Assembly: GCA_041305385.1 (NCBI GenBank)
Contig: JBFYLO010000046.1
Span: 1-64,000, forward strand
Origin: JAKAKT01 sp041305385
Lineage (GTDB): Archaea > Micrarchaeota > Micrarchaeia > Burarchaeales > JAKAKT01
Reading direction: 5' to 3'
Length of the DNA stretch: 64,000 nucleotides
Shown here: positions 8,510 to 16,781 of the stretch, piece by piece
Layout of the letters: every line of letters begins with the position of its first letter
Position numbering within the stretch: the stretch's first letter is position 1
The notes under the pieces: model-generated
Seen by the model: the letters and a program-made list of their open reading frames with translations, nothing else
The model's database searches: none
What the model was told of the DNA's origin: nothing
Made by a program: the position numbers and the translations under genes

Positions 8510-8539
8510 GTGGTAAAAGTGTAATTGGTGGTAAAAGTG
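8510..8539 (+). promoter_or_regulatory. Direct repeat at the vapB start, candidate autoregulatory operator
   Basis: GTGGTAAAAGTG occurs twice, at 8510-8521 and 8528-8539, 18 bases apart. A TATA-like TTTTAAAC lies at 8497-8504. The repeats therefore cover the predicted transcription start and the first codons, where VapB-type repressors often bind. The operator role is inference. Confidence 0.4.
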
Positions 8540-8797
8540 GAAGAGTACATAACGAAGAAACTTCCCAGAAGGATAAACGGGCGGCTCAGGCTACTGCAGG
8601 CGAGGTACCAGATTAAGCAGAAAAAGAGAATCTCCGAGGGCAGGCTTGTCGAGATGCTAGTGGACTATGCCCTGAGAAACGAGAAGAAAGTCCTAGGCGG
8701 AAAAAAGGGAAACATCTCATCCATTTTCGGCCTTTATACAACCAGGGAAAAAGTCAATTCAGTGAGGGAAATCGATTCGGTAGTTTATGGTGTCTGA
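8528..8797 (+). CDS. vapB: VapB-like antitoxin
   Basis: 89 residues, strongly basic (KKLPRRINGRLRLLQARYQIKQKKR), with a helical segment RISEGRLVEMLVDYALRNEK resembling a ribbon-helix-helix or similar DNA-binding core. The family is not certain. Identification leans on context: it is immediately followed by a PIN-domain toxin with no gap. The GTG at this position is 27 bases after a TATA-like box. An in-frame TTG one codon earlier and a GTG three codons later are alternatives. Expected role: bind and neutralise the VapC toxin and repress the pair. Confidence 0.6.
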   Translation: MVKVEEYITKKLPRRINGRLRLLQARYQIKQKKRISEGRLVEMLVDYALRNEKKVLGGKKGNISSIFGLYTTREKVNSVREIDSVVYGV

Positions 8798-9181
8798 ATG
8801 ATAATTGACAGCTCGGTTTTCATCGCTGCCGCAAACAAGAACGACGAGAACTTCAAACGCGCCAATGAACTTCTGGTTATGGCGGAGCGGGCGGGCGCGA
8901 AGACCACGGATCACGTTCTCGAAGAAGTTGTTACTTACTTATGCAAGAAAGCAGGCAGCGATATCGCCTACAAGACCGGGAGTGGGATGCTGAACTCGTT
9001 CGAGTTAGTTTTCTTCTCTGAGGAAAATCTCCGTGAGGCTCTCGAACTGGTGAAGAAGTACAAGCGGCTCAGCCTCTGCGATGCCCTGAGCGTGGTCGCA
9101 GCCAGCGAGATGAGGGATAAGTCAATATGCTCTTTTGATTCCGACTTTGATGTTGTTAAGGGGATAAAGAGAATATTCTAG
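8798..9181 (+). CDS. vapC: VapC-type PIN-domain toxin ribonuclease
   Basis: 127 residues with the PIN acidic set: D4 in MIIDSSVF, E42 in HVLEEVV, D95 in LCDALSVVAAS, and D114/D116 in SFDSDFD. PIN toxins of the VapC group are Mg-dependent endoribonucleases that usually cut tRNA or rRNA. The ATG directly follows the vapB TGA, with GGTG a few bases upstream as ribosome binding site. The stop overlaps by three bases the stop codon of the convergent metallopeptidase gene. The catalytic residues look intact, so the toxin is probably active. Confidence 0.8.
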   Translation: MIIDSSVFIAAANKNDENFKRANELLVMAERAGAKTTDHVLEEVVTYLCKKAGSDIAYKTGSGMLNSFELVFFSEENLREALELVKKYKRLSLCDALSVVAASEMRDKSICSFDSDFDVVKGIKRIF

Positions 9182-9576
9182 GGGACTTCGGCTGATTTTC
9201 GCTTGTTCTCCATCATTCTTTCGTAAATTTCCCCGACCCTTTTCTCATTAATTTTCTGCCCGAAGCACGTGTGCGGGACCAGGGCCCCGCTGAACGTCTT
9301 GGGGATGTGGAGCAGCTCGTGGATTAGGATTTTTTGCTTCTTTTCATCGTCCAATTTGTCGAAATACTCCGCCAGAACCTCAATCACGTAATAAGCCTTA
9401 ATCTCGAGCGCCACCTGCCAGATTCTCGGCATGCTCCAAATGCGGGCATACGCCCTCGCTTTAGAACCTCTGCTCCTCATGTAGATTAAGCGATATGAGT
9501 TTATGTGCGGGAGCTCTAGGAACGGGAGGATTTCCTCGGCCATCGCCTTTACATCGGGGGCAAGCTCAAAGTCCAT
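9178..9576 (-). CDS. Putative metallopeptidase (phage-metallopeptidase-like)
   Basis: 132 residues from the chosen ATG. The core is HELLHIPKTFSGALVPH: an HExxH zinc site (86-90) and a further histidine (102). This resembles the putative metallopeptidase family seen in phages and archaea. The N-terminal half has an aromatic strand pattern (YRLIYMRSRGSKARAYARIW). I chose this start because an AT-rich AAAATAAAA lies about 26 bases upstream; the longer reading runs into the next gene. Substrate unknown. Location between a toxin pair and a sigma-like gene hints at a mobile or host-conflict origin, but that is inference. Confidence 0.6.
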   Translation of the reverse strand: MDFELAPDVKAMAEEILPFLELPHINSYRLIYMRSRGSKARAYARIWSMPRIWQVALEIKAYYVIEVLAEYFDKLDDEKKQKILIHELLHIPKTFSGALVPHTCFGQKINEKRVGEIYERMMENKRKSAEVP

Positions 9577-9619
9577 GAAAAGATAGTGCCAATCAGTTTT
9601 ATTTTGCTGTCTATCCCGG

Positions 9620-10960
9620 TTATTTTCCCCTATGCCCTGACCCAATACCGGTTACACGATGAGTGGCAGTTATCTGTTCCGCAGTGGCAGTTCCAATAGT
9701 GCCATTGCGCCGAAGTGATTTAAGATTCCTCTCAGTGTTGGCAGGTCCTTTGTGCGTGCTCAGTACTCCCGCCCATACGTTCTCTGGAACGCCGTACTGT
9801 TTGAGCATCTCAATTATTTTCTCTTGGTTGTTGGCCCTCGTGGTTTCTCTCGCATATGGCGACCACGTCCCGCGAATTTCTCCAGGCCTAACTCCAAAAT
9901 CCTGTGCAAGTTCACGAATTTCCGGGTCCTTAAACAGGCCTGCCATAATCTGGTCATGCGTTAGCTTCGCAAGGTATCTGCCCGTTCCGACTTCTTGGGC
10001 AATGACTGCCAATGGTCGCATCTCAGAGTCAGCTAGGTACTCCTCCCAAATTGCTAAACCTATTTCGACTCTACTCATTACCAATCCAGCTATCTGCTCT
10101 TCCAGTTTCCGTTCAAGTATCCCCCTGGCTTCTGGCAAAGTAAGCGTTTTGAACACTCCATCGGTATCAGTTATCGAAATCATTTCCTGAGGAGGGCGCT
10201 CGCCGTCTTTTACATGGTCTAAAAATACACTTTCACCGTTTGCCTCCAACAGTATGTGATTAAGCCTCTCTAACTGCCTTTGTTTTCTTTCCAGGGTAGG
10301 TTTTCCTTTTCCTGTAAGTTGCCCCATCAAAACGTTCTCGCTAATCCTGAATCGCTTAGCGGTTTCCTTTACTTTCTGCCCATCAACCTCGCACCCCTGC
10401 TCCAGATAGTAAACGGCAGCCTTTACGGTTCGGATATGGTACAGCGTTCCCACGGTTATTGCTATTCTCTGGTTGGATTCTCTTGTATCGAAGATGCACG
10501 ATTCGACACAGCGATACAATATGCAATTGAATTCATCATGGAAAAGGGGCTTTTCATTCAAAGTGCGCCCGATTCCCTCTCCAACGGCCGTCTGGTAATA
10601 TTCTACCAGCGAGCCGTTCTCAGCAAGAACAGACTGAGCCATGTTGCGCCTGCCCAGTATGCGATTCGTATATCCCACTGCCAGTTTCCAGTGGGTGGCA
10701 ACGAGCTGCTCCATTCCCCTCTTTGCCTCAAGCCTCATGCGTTCGAAAGTCGGGCCCGGCCTATTCCCGTTGAGTTTCTCTTTCGCCTCTGTAAAGTCAA
10801 AAACAGCTTTGCTTGCCCGAGCGTACTCCCCTTCACTCATCACCAGCCCATTTCCATTCCTAACGCTATGTTGGAAGTTCATCATGCTCTGGAACCATGC
10901 CTGAACTGAAAGGGGAGGGTGTCCATCCTCCCGCTGGCGCTGCTTCGCGCTAGTGTGCAT
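9620..10960 (-). CDS. Sigma-70-like protein (divergent), in an archaeal genome
   Basis: 446 residues. By eye the order matches bacterial sigma factors. Region 2-like: LVATHWKLAVGYTNRIL (86-102), then LVEYYQTAVGEGIGRTLN (118-135, like DLIQEGNIGLMKAV) and an aromatic or polar helix (141-160). Region 3-like: VKAAVYYLEQ...VKETAKRFRISENVL (179-211). A linker ANGESVFLDHVKDGERPPQE (240-259) resembles the GE..S.LGD...D...P.E link before region 4. An HTH-like part, RPLAVIAQEVGTGRYLAKL (315-333), resembles region 4. Archaea normally lack sigma factors, so this may be a phage- or bacteria-derived regulator. Other HTH families are possible. The ATG has a clear TATA box 29 bases upstream. Some C-terminal sequence is unmatched. 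Confidence 0.5.
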   Translation of the reverse strand: MHTSAKQRQREDGHPPLSVQAWFQSMMNFQHSVRNGNGLVMSEGEYARASKAVFDFTEAKEKLNGNRPGPTFERMRLEAKRGMEQLVATHWKLAVGYTNRILGRRNMAQSVLAENGSLVEYYQTAVGEGIGRTLNEKPLFHDEFNCILYRCVESCIFDTRESNQRIAITVGTLYHIRTVKAAVYYLEQGCEVDGQKVKETAKRFRISENVLMGQLTGKGKPTLERKQRQLERLNHILLEANGESVFLDHVKDGERPPQEMISITDTDGVFKTLTLPEARGILERKLEEQIAGLVMSRVEIGLAIWEEYLADSEMRPLAVIAQEVGTGRYLAKLTHDQIMAGLFKDPEIRELAQDFGVRPGEIRGTWSPYARETTRANNQEKIIEMLKQYGVPENVWAGVLSTHKGPANTERNLKSLRRNGTIGTATAEQITATHRVTGIGSGHRGK

Positions 10961-10983
10961 AGTTGCATTATTATCGCTTTTAA

Positions 10984-11049
10984 GGTATATAAACGCAGCC
11001 GGTCAGGCAGATTCTCCTTCGTAAACCCCGCCGGCATAAGCTATTTATA
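10984..11049. promoter_or_regulatory. Divergent promoter region with one TATA box per direction
   Basis: GGTATATAAACG (10984-10995) gives TTTATATA on the minus strand, 29 bases before the ATG of the sigma-like gene. TTTATAA (11043-11049) is the plus-strand box for the coiled-coil histone gene, with a predicted start near 11073. Between them lies about 50 bases of ordinary sequence without evident operators. Confidence 0.6.
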
Positions 11050-11081
11050 ACTTTAAAACCACATATTTCTCGGTGATGCTA

Positions 11082-11495
11082 ATGCCGGATGACGAGACTG
11101 CCGAAGCTGTTGCAGATGACACTCACACAGACGAACTTGCTGCTGCTGGAGAGGAGGAAGTGGATGCGGCCCTCGACGAGAAATTGCCGTTCCCGACTGC
11201 CCGGGTTGTGCGGATAATCAAGGAGAACATGAAGAAGGAGCATCAGATCCGAAGCGAGGTCAAGATTGCGGCGAACATCCTTGCGGGCGAGATGCTCAAG
11301 GACATCGCGAGGCAGATGGACGAGGAGGAGTACTTCACGCTCTCCATTGAGCACTTCAACAAGGCGGCCAAGAAATACAGGGAGGTTGACCTCCAGCTCA
11401 AGCGCCTCGAGAACATAAAAAAGATGCTGGAGAAGCAAAGGGCCGACCTTGAAGAGAAGATAATGCAGATAGAGAAAGCGGAAGAGTGGAAGTAA
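11082..11495 (+). CDS. Histone-fold protein with C-terminal coiled coil
   Basis: 137 residues. After an acidic N-tail (DDETAEAVADDTHTDE) comes a segment that fits a histone fold: LPFPTARVVRIIKENM, a loop, a long helix EVKIAANILAGEMLKDIARQM, and a third helix SIEHFNKAAKKY. The last 40 residues are a heptad-rich coiled coil (LQLKRLENIKKMLEKQRADL). Coiled-coil histones have been described in archaea; function unknown. The start codon was chosen for the GGTGAT ribosome site seven bases upstream; GTG at 11073 and ATG at 11076 are alternatives. The next gene overlaps its end. Confidence 0.55.
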   Translation: MPDDETAEAVADDTHTDELAAAGEEEVDAALDEKLPFPTARVVRIIKENMKKEHQIRSEVKIAANILAGEMLKDIARQMDEEEYFTLSIEHFNKAAKKYREVDLQLKRLENIKKMLEKQRADLEEKIMQIEKAEEWK

Positions 11496-14176
11496 ACTAT
11501 TCGGGGGTGAGGAACCTCCAGGTCCCTCAGCTAGACGTGGTCAAACTTGTTCTGTTCCTTCTGGTGATTCTTCCCTCTGCATCGGCGATTCCAGAACCGA
11601 AGCTTTCTTATTCGGAAACATATCCCGAGGCCAGGCCCTGGCCGGGCTGTTGGCCCGAAGAAGGAACCTCGATGCCCTGCTTCTACAGCCACAACAGCGT
11701 TTCACTCAGCAGCAGATACGATTGCGGGTTCGATTCCGGGATAAACGCATACTTCGCGAGGAACGCGAGCTTCTCGTTCAGCATTCCGAGAACCGGGAAT
11801 GCCACCCTCGCTTTCAGGATGTATGAATGCACCTACAACCCGCGCTGGATTACGGTGCTAGTAAACGGGATTTGCAGCATACAAGTCGAAAACAGGGCTT
11901 CCGGAGGCACGAACAGGGGCCCAACAACAAAAACAATCAACATAGCCGAAGATTGCCTGGTGGAAGGAGAAAACAGAATGGAGATAATCGGAGACGTTGA
12001 ACTAGGCCTTGGAAAAATGGGGTGTCCGCAGCTTACCTGTCGAAAAGCCCCGCTTTACGCCGACTTTCGAATCCCGGAGCAAGTGAGAAGCTCGGAAGTT
12101 TACGGAAGCGTTTTTCTTGCGGAGAGTTTCTCCAGTTACCTTTTCAAGCCATTAATAGGTGAGGGAGCCAACGGAAGGCTCACTCTCCTGCCTGGTGCAG
12201 TTATTAATGAATGCACGGGTTGCGAGCTGTCTGGCTCAGAGATAAATCTCGGGCCAGGGACCCACAGGATAAACTATTCACTTGAAAACCTCCAGGTTCA
12301 CCTCGCTTTCCCAAATTCCCACAACGCATTCCTCGCAAACGAAAGCCGAAAAATCAACGTCACGGTTTCCTACTTGGGAACCCCGACTTCGGCAGGCGTC
12401 TATTTCCCAGAAGGCACCCTTGCCTGCAATGCGGTTGGAGGTTCTTGTGGTCTCTTGCTTCCAGAGGCGGCAGTCGGCACCCATTCCATCGAGGTCCAGG
12501 CAATCGAGAGCCCCATTGGGAGAAGAGGAAAGGCCTCAGCTGGATATAAAATCGACCCGGACCCGGAAGTCAACGTTTCCGAGACTTCGGGTAGCTCGCT
12601 CCTAGTCACGTTCGAAATAATAAACCCAACTCACGAGAATTTCGTCCGCCTTCTCGCCTACTCCCTCCCAGAGGACTTCGAGGGCAATTTCAGCATAACG
12701 CCGCACCCAGAGAGCCTCTCCACATCGAATAGTTCCATCTCTTTCTCCGCCACCTGCCCGGCCTATTCAAACTGCACCTACAATGCGGTTTTCCCAATAA
12801 AAGGAGTTTTAGTCTCAGTTTCGCCAACTTCATTCCCGAAAATCTCCAGAGTCAGTGAGAGCATACTCTCTAAGGGCACGATTCTCCTTACCAACACCAA
12901 CCCAAAAAAGCCAATGCATTCAACCGGCAGAATTTGGAACTGCACCGAAGGGTGCGCGTGGGACTTAGAGCTCGCCCCGCTCGAGAGCAGGAGCCTCGAA
13001 TACTCACTCGAACAAGCAGGAGCATCACCATGTGGTTCAAGAAAGACCGCGAGCGCAGGGGCGAGGGAAGAGCTGGAACTCTGTATCCGAGTGCCGGCCG
13101 GCTTTCCTGCGGCCACTAGTATCGAGTATTCGGTTCCGTTCGTTTCAATGCAAGGCTATTCCGGGAGTCCTGAAGCCAGAGTTAAAGGAGTTTCTGTTCC
13201 AATCACCGTCGGTTCGTCCGGACTTCTTATCTCCCTAGGGCTCCTTGCCCCCGGGGAGCACCAGGCAACCATCTCATACCTAAAAACAGCAGACCAAGCG
13301 CCAACCCAGAAAAACGATGCGCCGGAAACCAAAAAGCAAGAGGCGAAACAAGAGGAGTCACCCCCACCAGCCCCTCTCCCAGACAAGCCAGAAGTTTCAA
13401 AGCAGCCAGAACTCCTAATCACCGCTCCAGATGCATCGATGCTCTCCGAAATCGTCCAGGTGGTCGCCATATCCGGCGACTCGCCTGCTGAAGGCGAGAT
13501 GTCATTCGTCTCACCGAGCGGAAGGGAGTTTTTGCTAAGACTCGATAATGGCCGGGCAGCCCTCAGGCTCGACGAGGTTGGAATTTGGAAAGTCAGCTAT
13601 CAGGGACAGGAGCGTTCGATTCTGGTGGGGAGAACCATAACCGAAATCCCCAAGGAAACAGCAGGCCAACCAACACAGCACGAACTTTCCGATTTCTCCG
13701 TAGCTAGCAAAAGCTCCCCATCATCTGGTTTGGAATTGGGCTCGTGGGTTCTCCTCCTGCTGTTCATTCCGTTCCTTGCCATGCCCGCCCTTGGCTATCT
13801 CCTCATGGTGAGCTCTCGCGGGCCCCAGGTGCTTGTTTCGAAAAGATACGACGGAAAAAAAATCTATCTCGAAGTTGAGAACAGCGGAGGCGCCCTTACT
13901 GACATCTGGATTTCCGATTCCCTCCCAGATGATGCAGTCCTAGGGACTACCGGGGAAGGGAGCTTCAAGAAAACCATTTTTGGGAACGTGCTTAAGTGGA
14001 GGCTTCCTTCTCTCGATGGTGGTGCGAAGTGGAGTGCGAGCTATGAGATGAGGACAGTTTCCGAGAACATTGGAGGCGCGCGCCTCCAGGCGATAGACCT
14101 AAAGGGAAACCAGCTCAAGGCCGCGAGCGGGGAAACCGAGAAGTCAACAAGCAACAATTTAAATGGGGCCAGCTAA
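11486..14176 (+). CDS. Large exported membrane-anchored protein
   Basis: 896 residues from the earliest GTG; GTG at 11507 would also work and gives a more compact signal peptide (LVLFLLVILPSASA). The long outer part is rich in Ser, Pro and beta-strand patterns with paired cysteines, followed by a Pro/Lys/Glu linker (about residues 615-645). One membrane helix (about 752-775, WVLLLLFIPFLAMPALGYLL) precedes a roughly 110-residue segment that looks like a DUF11/CARDB-type beta domain (YLEVENSGGALTDIWISDSL). I recognise no enzyme motif. It overlaps the coiled-coil histone gene by ten bases and is followed by another exported protein, suggesting a cell-surface role. Confidence 0.6.
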   Translation: MEVNYSGVRNLQVPQLDVVKLVLFLLVILPSASAIPEPKLSYSETYPEARPWPGCWPEEGTSMPCFYSHNSVSLSSRYDCGFDSGINAYFARNASFSFSIPRTGNATLAFRMYECTYNPRWITVLVNGICSIQVENRASGGTNRGPTTKTINIAEDCLVEGENRMEIIGDVELGLGKMGCPQLTCRKAPLYADFRIPEQVRSSEVYGSVFLAESFSSYLFKPLIGEGANGRLTLLPGAVINECTGCELSGSEINLGPGTHRINYSLENLQVHLAFPNSHNAFLANESRKINVTVSYLGTPTSAGVYFPEGTLACNAVGGSCGLLLPEAAVGTHSIEVQAIESPIGRRGKASAGYKIDPDPEVNVSETSGSSLLVTFEIINPTHENFVRLLAYSLPEDFEGNFSITPHPESLSTSNSSISFSATCPAYSNCTYNAVFPIKGVLVSVSPTSFPKISRVSESILSKGTILLTNTNPKKPMHSTGRIWNCTEGCAWDLELAPLESRSLEYSLEQAGASPCGSRKTASAGAREELELCIRVPAGFPAATSIEYSVPFVSMQGYSGSPEARVKGVSVPITVGSSGLLISLGLLAPGEHQATISYLKTADQAPTQKNDAPETKKQEAKQEESPPPAPLPDKPEVSKQPELLITAPDASMLSEIVQVVAISGDSPAEGEMSFVSPSGREFLLRLDNGRAALRLDEVGIWKVSYQGQERSILVGRTITEIPKETAGQPTQHELSDFSVASKSSPSSGLELGSWVLLLLFIPFLAMPALGYLLMVSSRGPQVLVSKRYDGKKIYLEVENSGGALTDIWISDSLPDDAVLGTTGEGSFKKTIFGNVLKWRLPSLDGGAKWSASYEMRTVSENIGGARLQAIDLKGNQLKAASGETEKSTSNNLNGAS

Positions 14177-14185
14177 CTTTCAACC

Positions 14186-15013
14186 ATGCGGGCATTGGGC
14201 ATCGCGGCGTTGTTTCTTCTCCTAGCACAGGCAATGGCAAAGGACTGCTCGGAACTCGGGACCAACGGCACAATCTATTCAACCACGATCCTTTCAGAAG
14301 ACTACTCTTCCCAAGGGGATTGCATCACCATCGGCTCCGACAACGTTACCCTAGACTGCGCCGGTCATTCCCTGACGGGCCGCGGGGGAGGGACGGGCAT
14401 CTATGCCTTCGGCAGAAGAGGAGTCGAGATTAGGAACTGCCACGTCTCCAAATTCAACTATGGGGCACACTTCTCCTATGCAGACTCCTCCTTTCTAGAG
14501 GACAGCGCCTTTTCAGAATCTTATATCGGCATATACATTTCGTCTTCATCGAGCATAATTCTGCAAAAGAACTCCGCAGACAGGAACGGCCAGGGAATCT
14601 ATGCCTACGACTTGCGCGATGGCATGATAGCAGCCGGAAGCGCAAAGAACAACAAGGGCCACGGACTAGAAATGAGGTCCTCCATCTCCAACAAAATACG
14701 GGGCAACGACTTTTCCTCCAATCAAATAGGAATCGGGATATACTCCTCGTCAGACGTAGAGATAACTGGCAACGACCTGCGGGCCTGCTATGAGGGAATC
14801 AAGCAAACCACAGCAAGGTCCATCAGCCAGTCCGGCAATGCCCAGGACATAATCTCAGGAAGCGGCTGGGACTCCCTGAGCGAAAACACCAGGACGATTG
14901 TCGCCATTGCGCTCGTCATCATGCTACTGGCGGCGCTCACGTTCATCATCGGAATTACCAAGCCGAAAAAGCCGGAGGACAAGCTCCCGTCAAGGGATGC
15001 TTGGGAGCACTAG
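14186..15013 (+). CDS. Exported parallel beta-helix protein with C-terminal membrane anchor
   Basis: 275 residues. A signal peptide (ALFLLLAQAMA) is followed by the NosD/PbH1-type opening, in which a GDCITIGSDNVTLDCAGHSL strand starts the helix. Repeating coils of about 23 residues follow (GIYAFGRRGVEIRNCHVSKF, GIYISSSSSIILQKNSADRN, GIGIYSSSDVEITGNDLR). A membrane helix near residues 238-258 and a short charged tail (KPKKPEDK) anchor it. Such folds bind or process surface carbohydrates; no catalytic residues are evident. An AATTTAAAT box 25 bases before the ATG suggests its own leaderless transcript. The end overlaps the convergent ksgA gene by 24 bases. Confidence 0.7.
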   Translation: MRALGIAALFLLLAQAMAKDCSELGTNGTIYSTTILSEDYSSQGDCITIGSDNVTLDCAGHSLTGRGGGTGIYAFGRRGVEIRNCHVSKFNYGAHFSYADSSFLEDSAFSESYIGIYISSSSSIILQKNSADRNGQGIYAYDLRDGMIAAGSAKNNKGHGLEMRSSISNKIRGNDFSSNQIGIGIYSSSDVEITGNDLRACYEGIKQTTARSISQSGNAQDIISGSGWDSLSENTRTIVAIALVIMLLAALTFIIGITKPKKPEDKLPSRDAWEH

Positions 15014-15793
15014 CAGGCGCTTGTATTCCTCAAAGGAAGACAGGACCTCCTCTTTCGATAGGGTTATCACGCGCCGCTCCCCGAGGCCCACGCCGCCCGC
15101 CACTCTTTTTGCCGTCATGTTCTCAAGCCCAAGCAGTTCCCTCGAGTCATTGATTGCATTCCTGAGTTTTTTATTCCGGTGCTGGAACACAGCGTTTATG
15201 AACAAGGAGAGCGGCCCCGGCACAGTGCCCCGCTTCCTCAGCCTCACCAGTGCCGAATCCACTTTCGGCTTCGGGCAGAATGCCCCCGCAGGGACAGAGC
15301 AAAGGCTTTCGACCTCAAAAAGAAGCTGGCACATCACCGAGAAGCGCGAGTAGTCCCTGGAACCAGGGGATGCGTCCATCCTCCCAGCAAGCTCTTTCTG
15401 AATGCAGATTACCGCTTCCTTGAAATCGAACGCAGGGAACTTCAGAATCAGTTTTGAGGCGATGCAATAGGGAAGATTTGAGACTATCAGGTCGAATTTC
15501 CCGCCCTCCAGAGCAAGGGCATCCCCGCAGATTATTTCAATATTCTTGAACTCCCGGAGCCTTTCCTTCAGGATGGGGACAAATCGCTCGTCAATCTCCA
15601 CAACCGTCAGATGTTTCGCCTCTTTCGCCAGCCCAATTGACAATGCCCCGAGCCCAGGGCCTATCTCGAGAACCGTTTTCCCGCTCGGGCTGCAGAAGGA
15701 GAGCTCGCGCTCAATGTAATTGTTGTCGATGAGGAAGTTCTGCCCCAATCTCCTGTCAGCACCCAGTCCGCGTATGAGGCCTGCGTCGCTCAT
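14990..15793 (-). CDS. ksgA: Ribosomal RNA small subunit dimethyladenosine transferase (KsgA/Dim1)
   Basis: 267 residues. It dimethylates two adjacent adenosines in the 3' helix of 16S rRNA using SAM. Visible motifs: LGQNFLID (16-23), SAM-binding LEIGPGLGA (42-50), acidic VVEIDERF, and the catalytic NLPYCIAS near residue 110. It is the last gene of the rpl21e-rpo4-DUF655-ksgA group, 66 bases after DUF655. A palindromic GAGTATACTC is centred 28 bases before the ATG and could act as its own TATA element. GGGGAG serves as ribosome binding site. Length is normal for archaeal members. Confidence 0.92.
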   Translation of the reverse strand: MSDAGLIRGLGADRRLGQNFLIDNNYIERELSFCSPSGKTVLEIGPGLGALSIGLAKEAKHLTVVEIDERFVPILKERLREFKNIEIICGDALALEGGKFDLIVSNLPYCIASKLILKFPAFDFKEAVICIQKELAGRMDASPGSRDYSRFSVMCQLLFEVESLCSVPAGAFCPKPKVDSALVRLRKRGTVPGPLSLFINAVFQHRNKKLRNAINDSRELLGLENMTAKRVAGGVGLGERRVITLSKEEVLSSFEEYKRLLVLPSIP

Positions 15794-15859
15794 CAGCTCC
15801 CCATCACATCAACACGAGTATACTCGCATTCGAATCGCCCGAGTTCATTCGCGTTCGCT

Positions 15860-16423
15860 TTAATACATCGGCTCCCGGTGCGGGGGCCTCGTGAGAACAT
15901 AGTATTTTGAATCTCCCTTAAGTTCCTCTTCTATCCTGTCAACCAGTATGTGAACTGGGTTCGGGAGCAGCGGCACCCTCTTGCTGATGTCTGCGAAACT
16001 CTCGAAGGGCTTCTTTTCCCTCTCGGCGATTAGGTTGTGCATGTGCTTCTTTCCAACCCCTGGCAGGAGCTCGAGCTGGTGGAGCCTTATGGTTATCGGA
16101 CCGCACTTGTTTAGGAAATTGACATACTCCGGCTCGCGGGTCTTCAGTATCTGTTCGATGACTGACTTGAGGCTGCTGCGAGCCGAAGAAGTGAGGTCCA
16201 TGAAGTTGATTCTGCCCTTTATGTGGTCTATCCTGTCCCTGTCTCCCTTCCCAATGTAAATTCTTTCTCCGACTTTCATTTGGGCTTCAGGCTTCGGGGT
16301 TACCTCGAGAATGGTAAAGTACGTTTCGCCTATCACCTGGGCCAGGGACTCCTTCTTAGTATCCGTGCTCTTGCCGTACGGCAGGAAGTCCAATACGACC
16401 GCGTACTCTTCCATCGTAGCCAT
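15860..16423 (-). CDS. DUF655 RNA-binding-type protein
   Basis: 187 residues with a conserved archaeal layout. An N-terminal beta domain (EEYAVVLDFLPYGKS, then GERIYIGKGDRDRIDHIKGRI) precedes a helix-hairpin-helix region (LLPGVGKKHMHNLIAEREKKPFESFADI, about 118-147). The DUF655 family is found beside rpl21e, rpoF and ksgA in most archaea, exactly as here. That suggests a role in rRNA or ribosome handling; the activity is unproved. It begins 11 bases after the rpo4 stop. The C-terminal tail is short and basic. Confidence 0.85.
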   Translation of the reverse strand: MATMEEYAVVLDFLPYGKSTDTKKESLAQVIGETYFTILEVTPKPEAQMKVGERIYIGKGDRDRIDHIKGRINFMDLTSSARSSLKSVIEQILKTREPEYVNFLNKCGPITIRLHQLELLPGVGKKHMHNLIAEREKKPFESFADISKRVPLLPNPVHILVDRIEEELKGDSKYYVLTRPPHREPMY

Positions 16424-16434
16424 TGACCATCGCC

Positions 16435-16776
16435 CTATGCAGGTGAATACTTCTCAACAATCTTGAGCATCTCCGCCATTTCAGCCTTGCTGAACGCGTG
16501 CCTCTCCTTCGCAACTATGACGCTCAGCTGCGCCTCGCTCTTAGGGAGTAGGTCCACCATCTTTATCACTATCTCTGGAGTGACCTTGTCGAGCTTTGTA
16601 AGCTCCTCGACCATCTCGTCAGCCTTCTTCCTGTCAAGAATCGTGCGCGCTTTCAGGTAATCATAGGTTGCCTGCTGCTCGAAGCCGAGCTCGCCTTCTG
16701 CCTTTCTGGCTTCCATTACCTTTTGGACTTCGGCCAGAGTCACCGGCTTCTGCGAGCTTATTCCCTTTCCAATCAT
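16435..16776 (-). CDS. rpo4: RNA polymerase subunit Rpo4 (RpoF)
   Basis: 113 residues. The pattern PVTLAEVQKVMEARK, then FEQQATYDYLKART...KADEMVEELTKL and the HRDC-like end (LPKSEAQLSVIVAKERHAFSKAEMAEMLKIVEKY) is typical of archaeal Rpo4, which pairs with Rpo7 to form the RNA polymerase stalk. The ATG at this position is preceded by AGGTGA. A GTG three codons upstream would overlap the L21e stop as GTGA and is the alternative. Position after rpl21e is the usual archaeal arrangement. Confidence 0.9.
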   Translation of the reverse strand: MIGKGISSQKPVTLAEVQKVMEARKAEGELGFEQQATYDYLKARTILDRKKADEMVEELTKLDKVTPEIVIKMVDLLPKSEAQLSVIVAKERHAFSKAEMAEMLKIVEKYSPA

Positions 16777-16781
16777 TGAAT

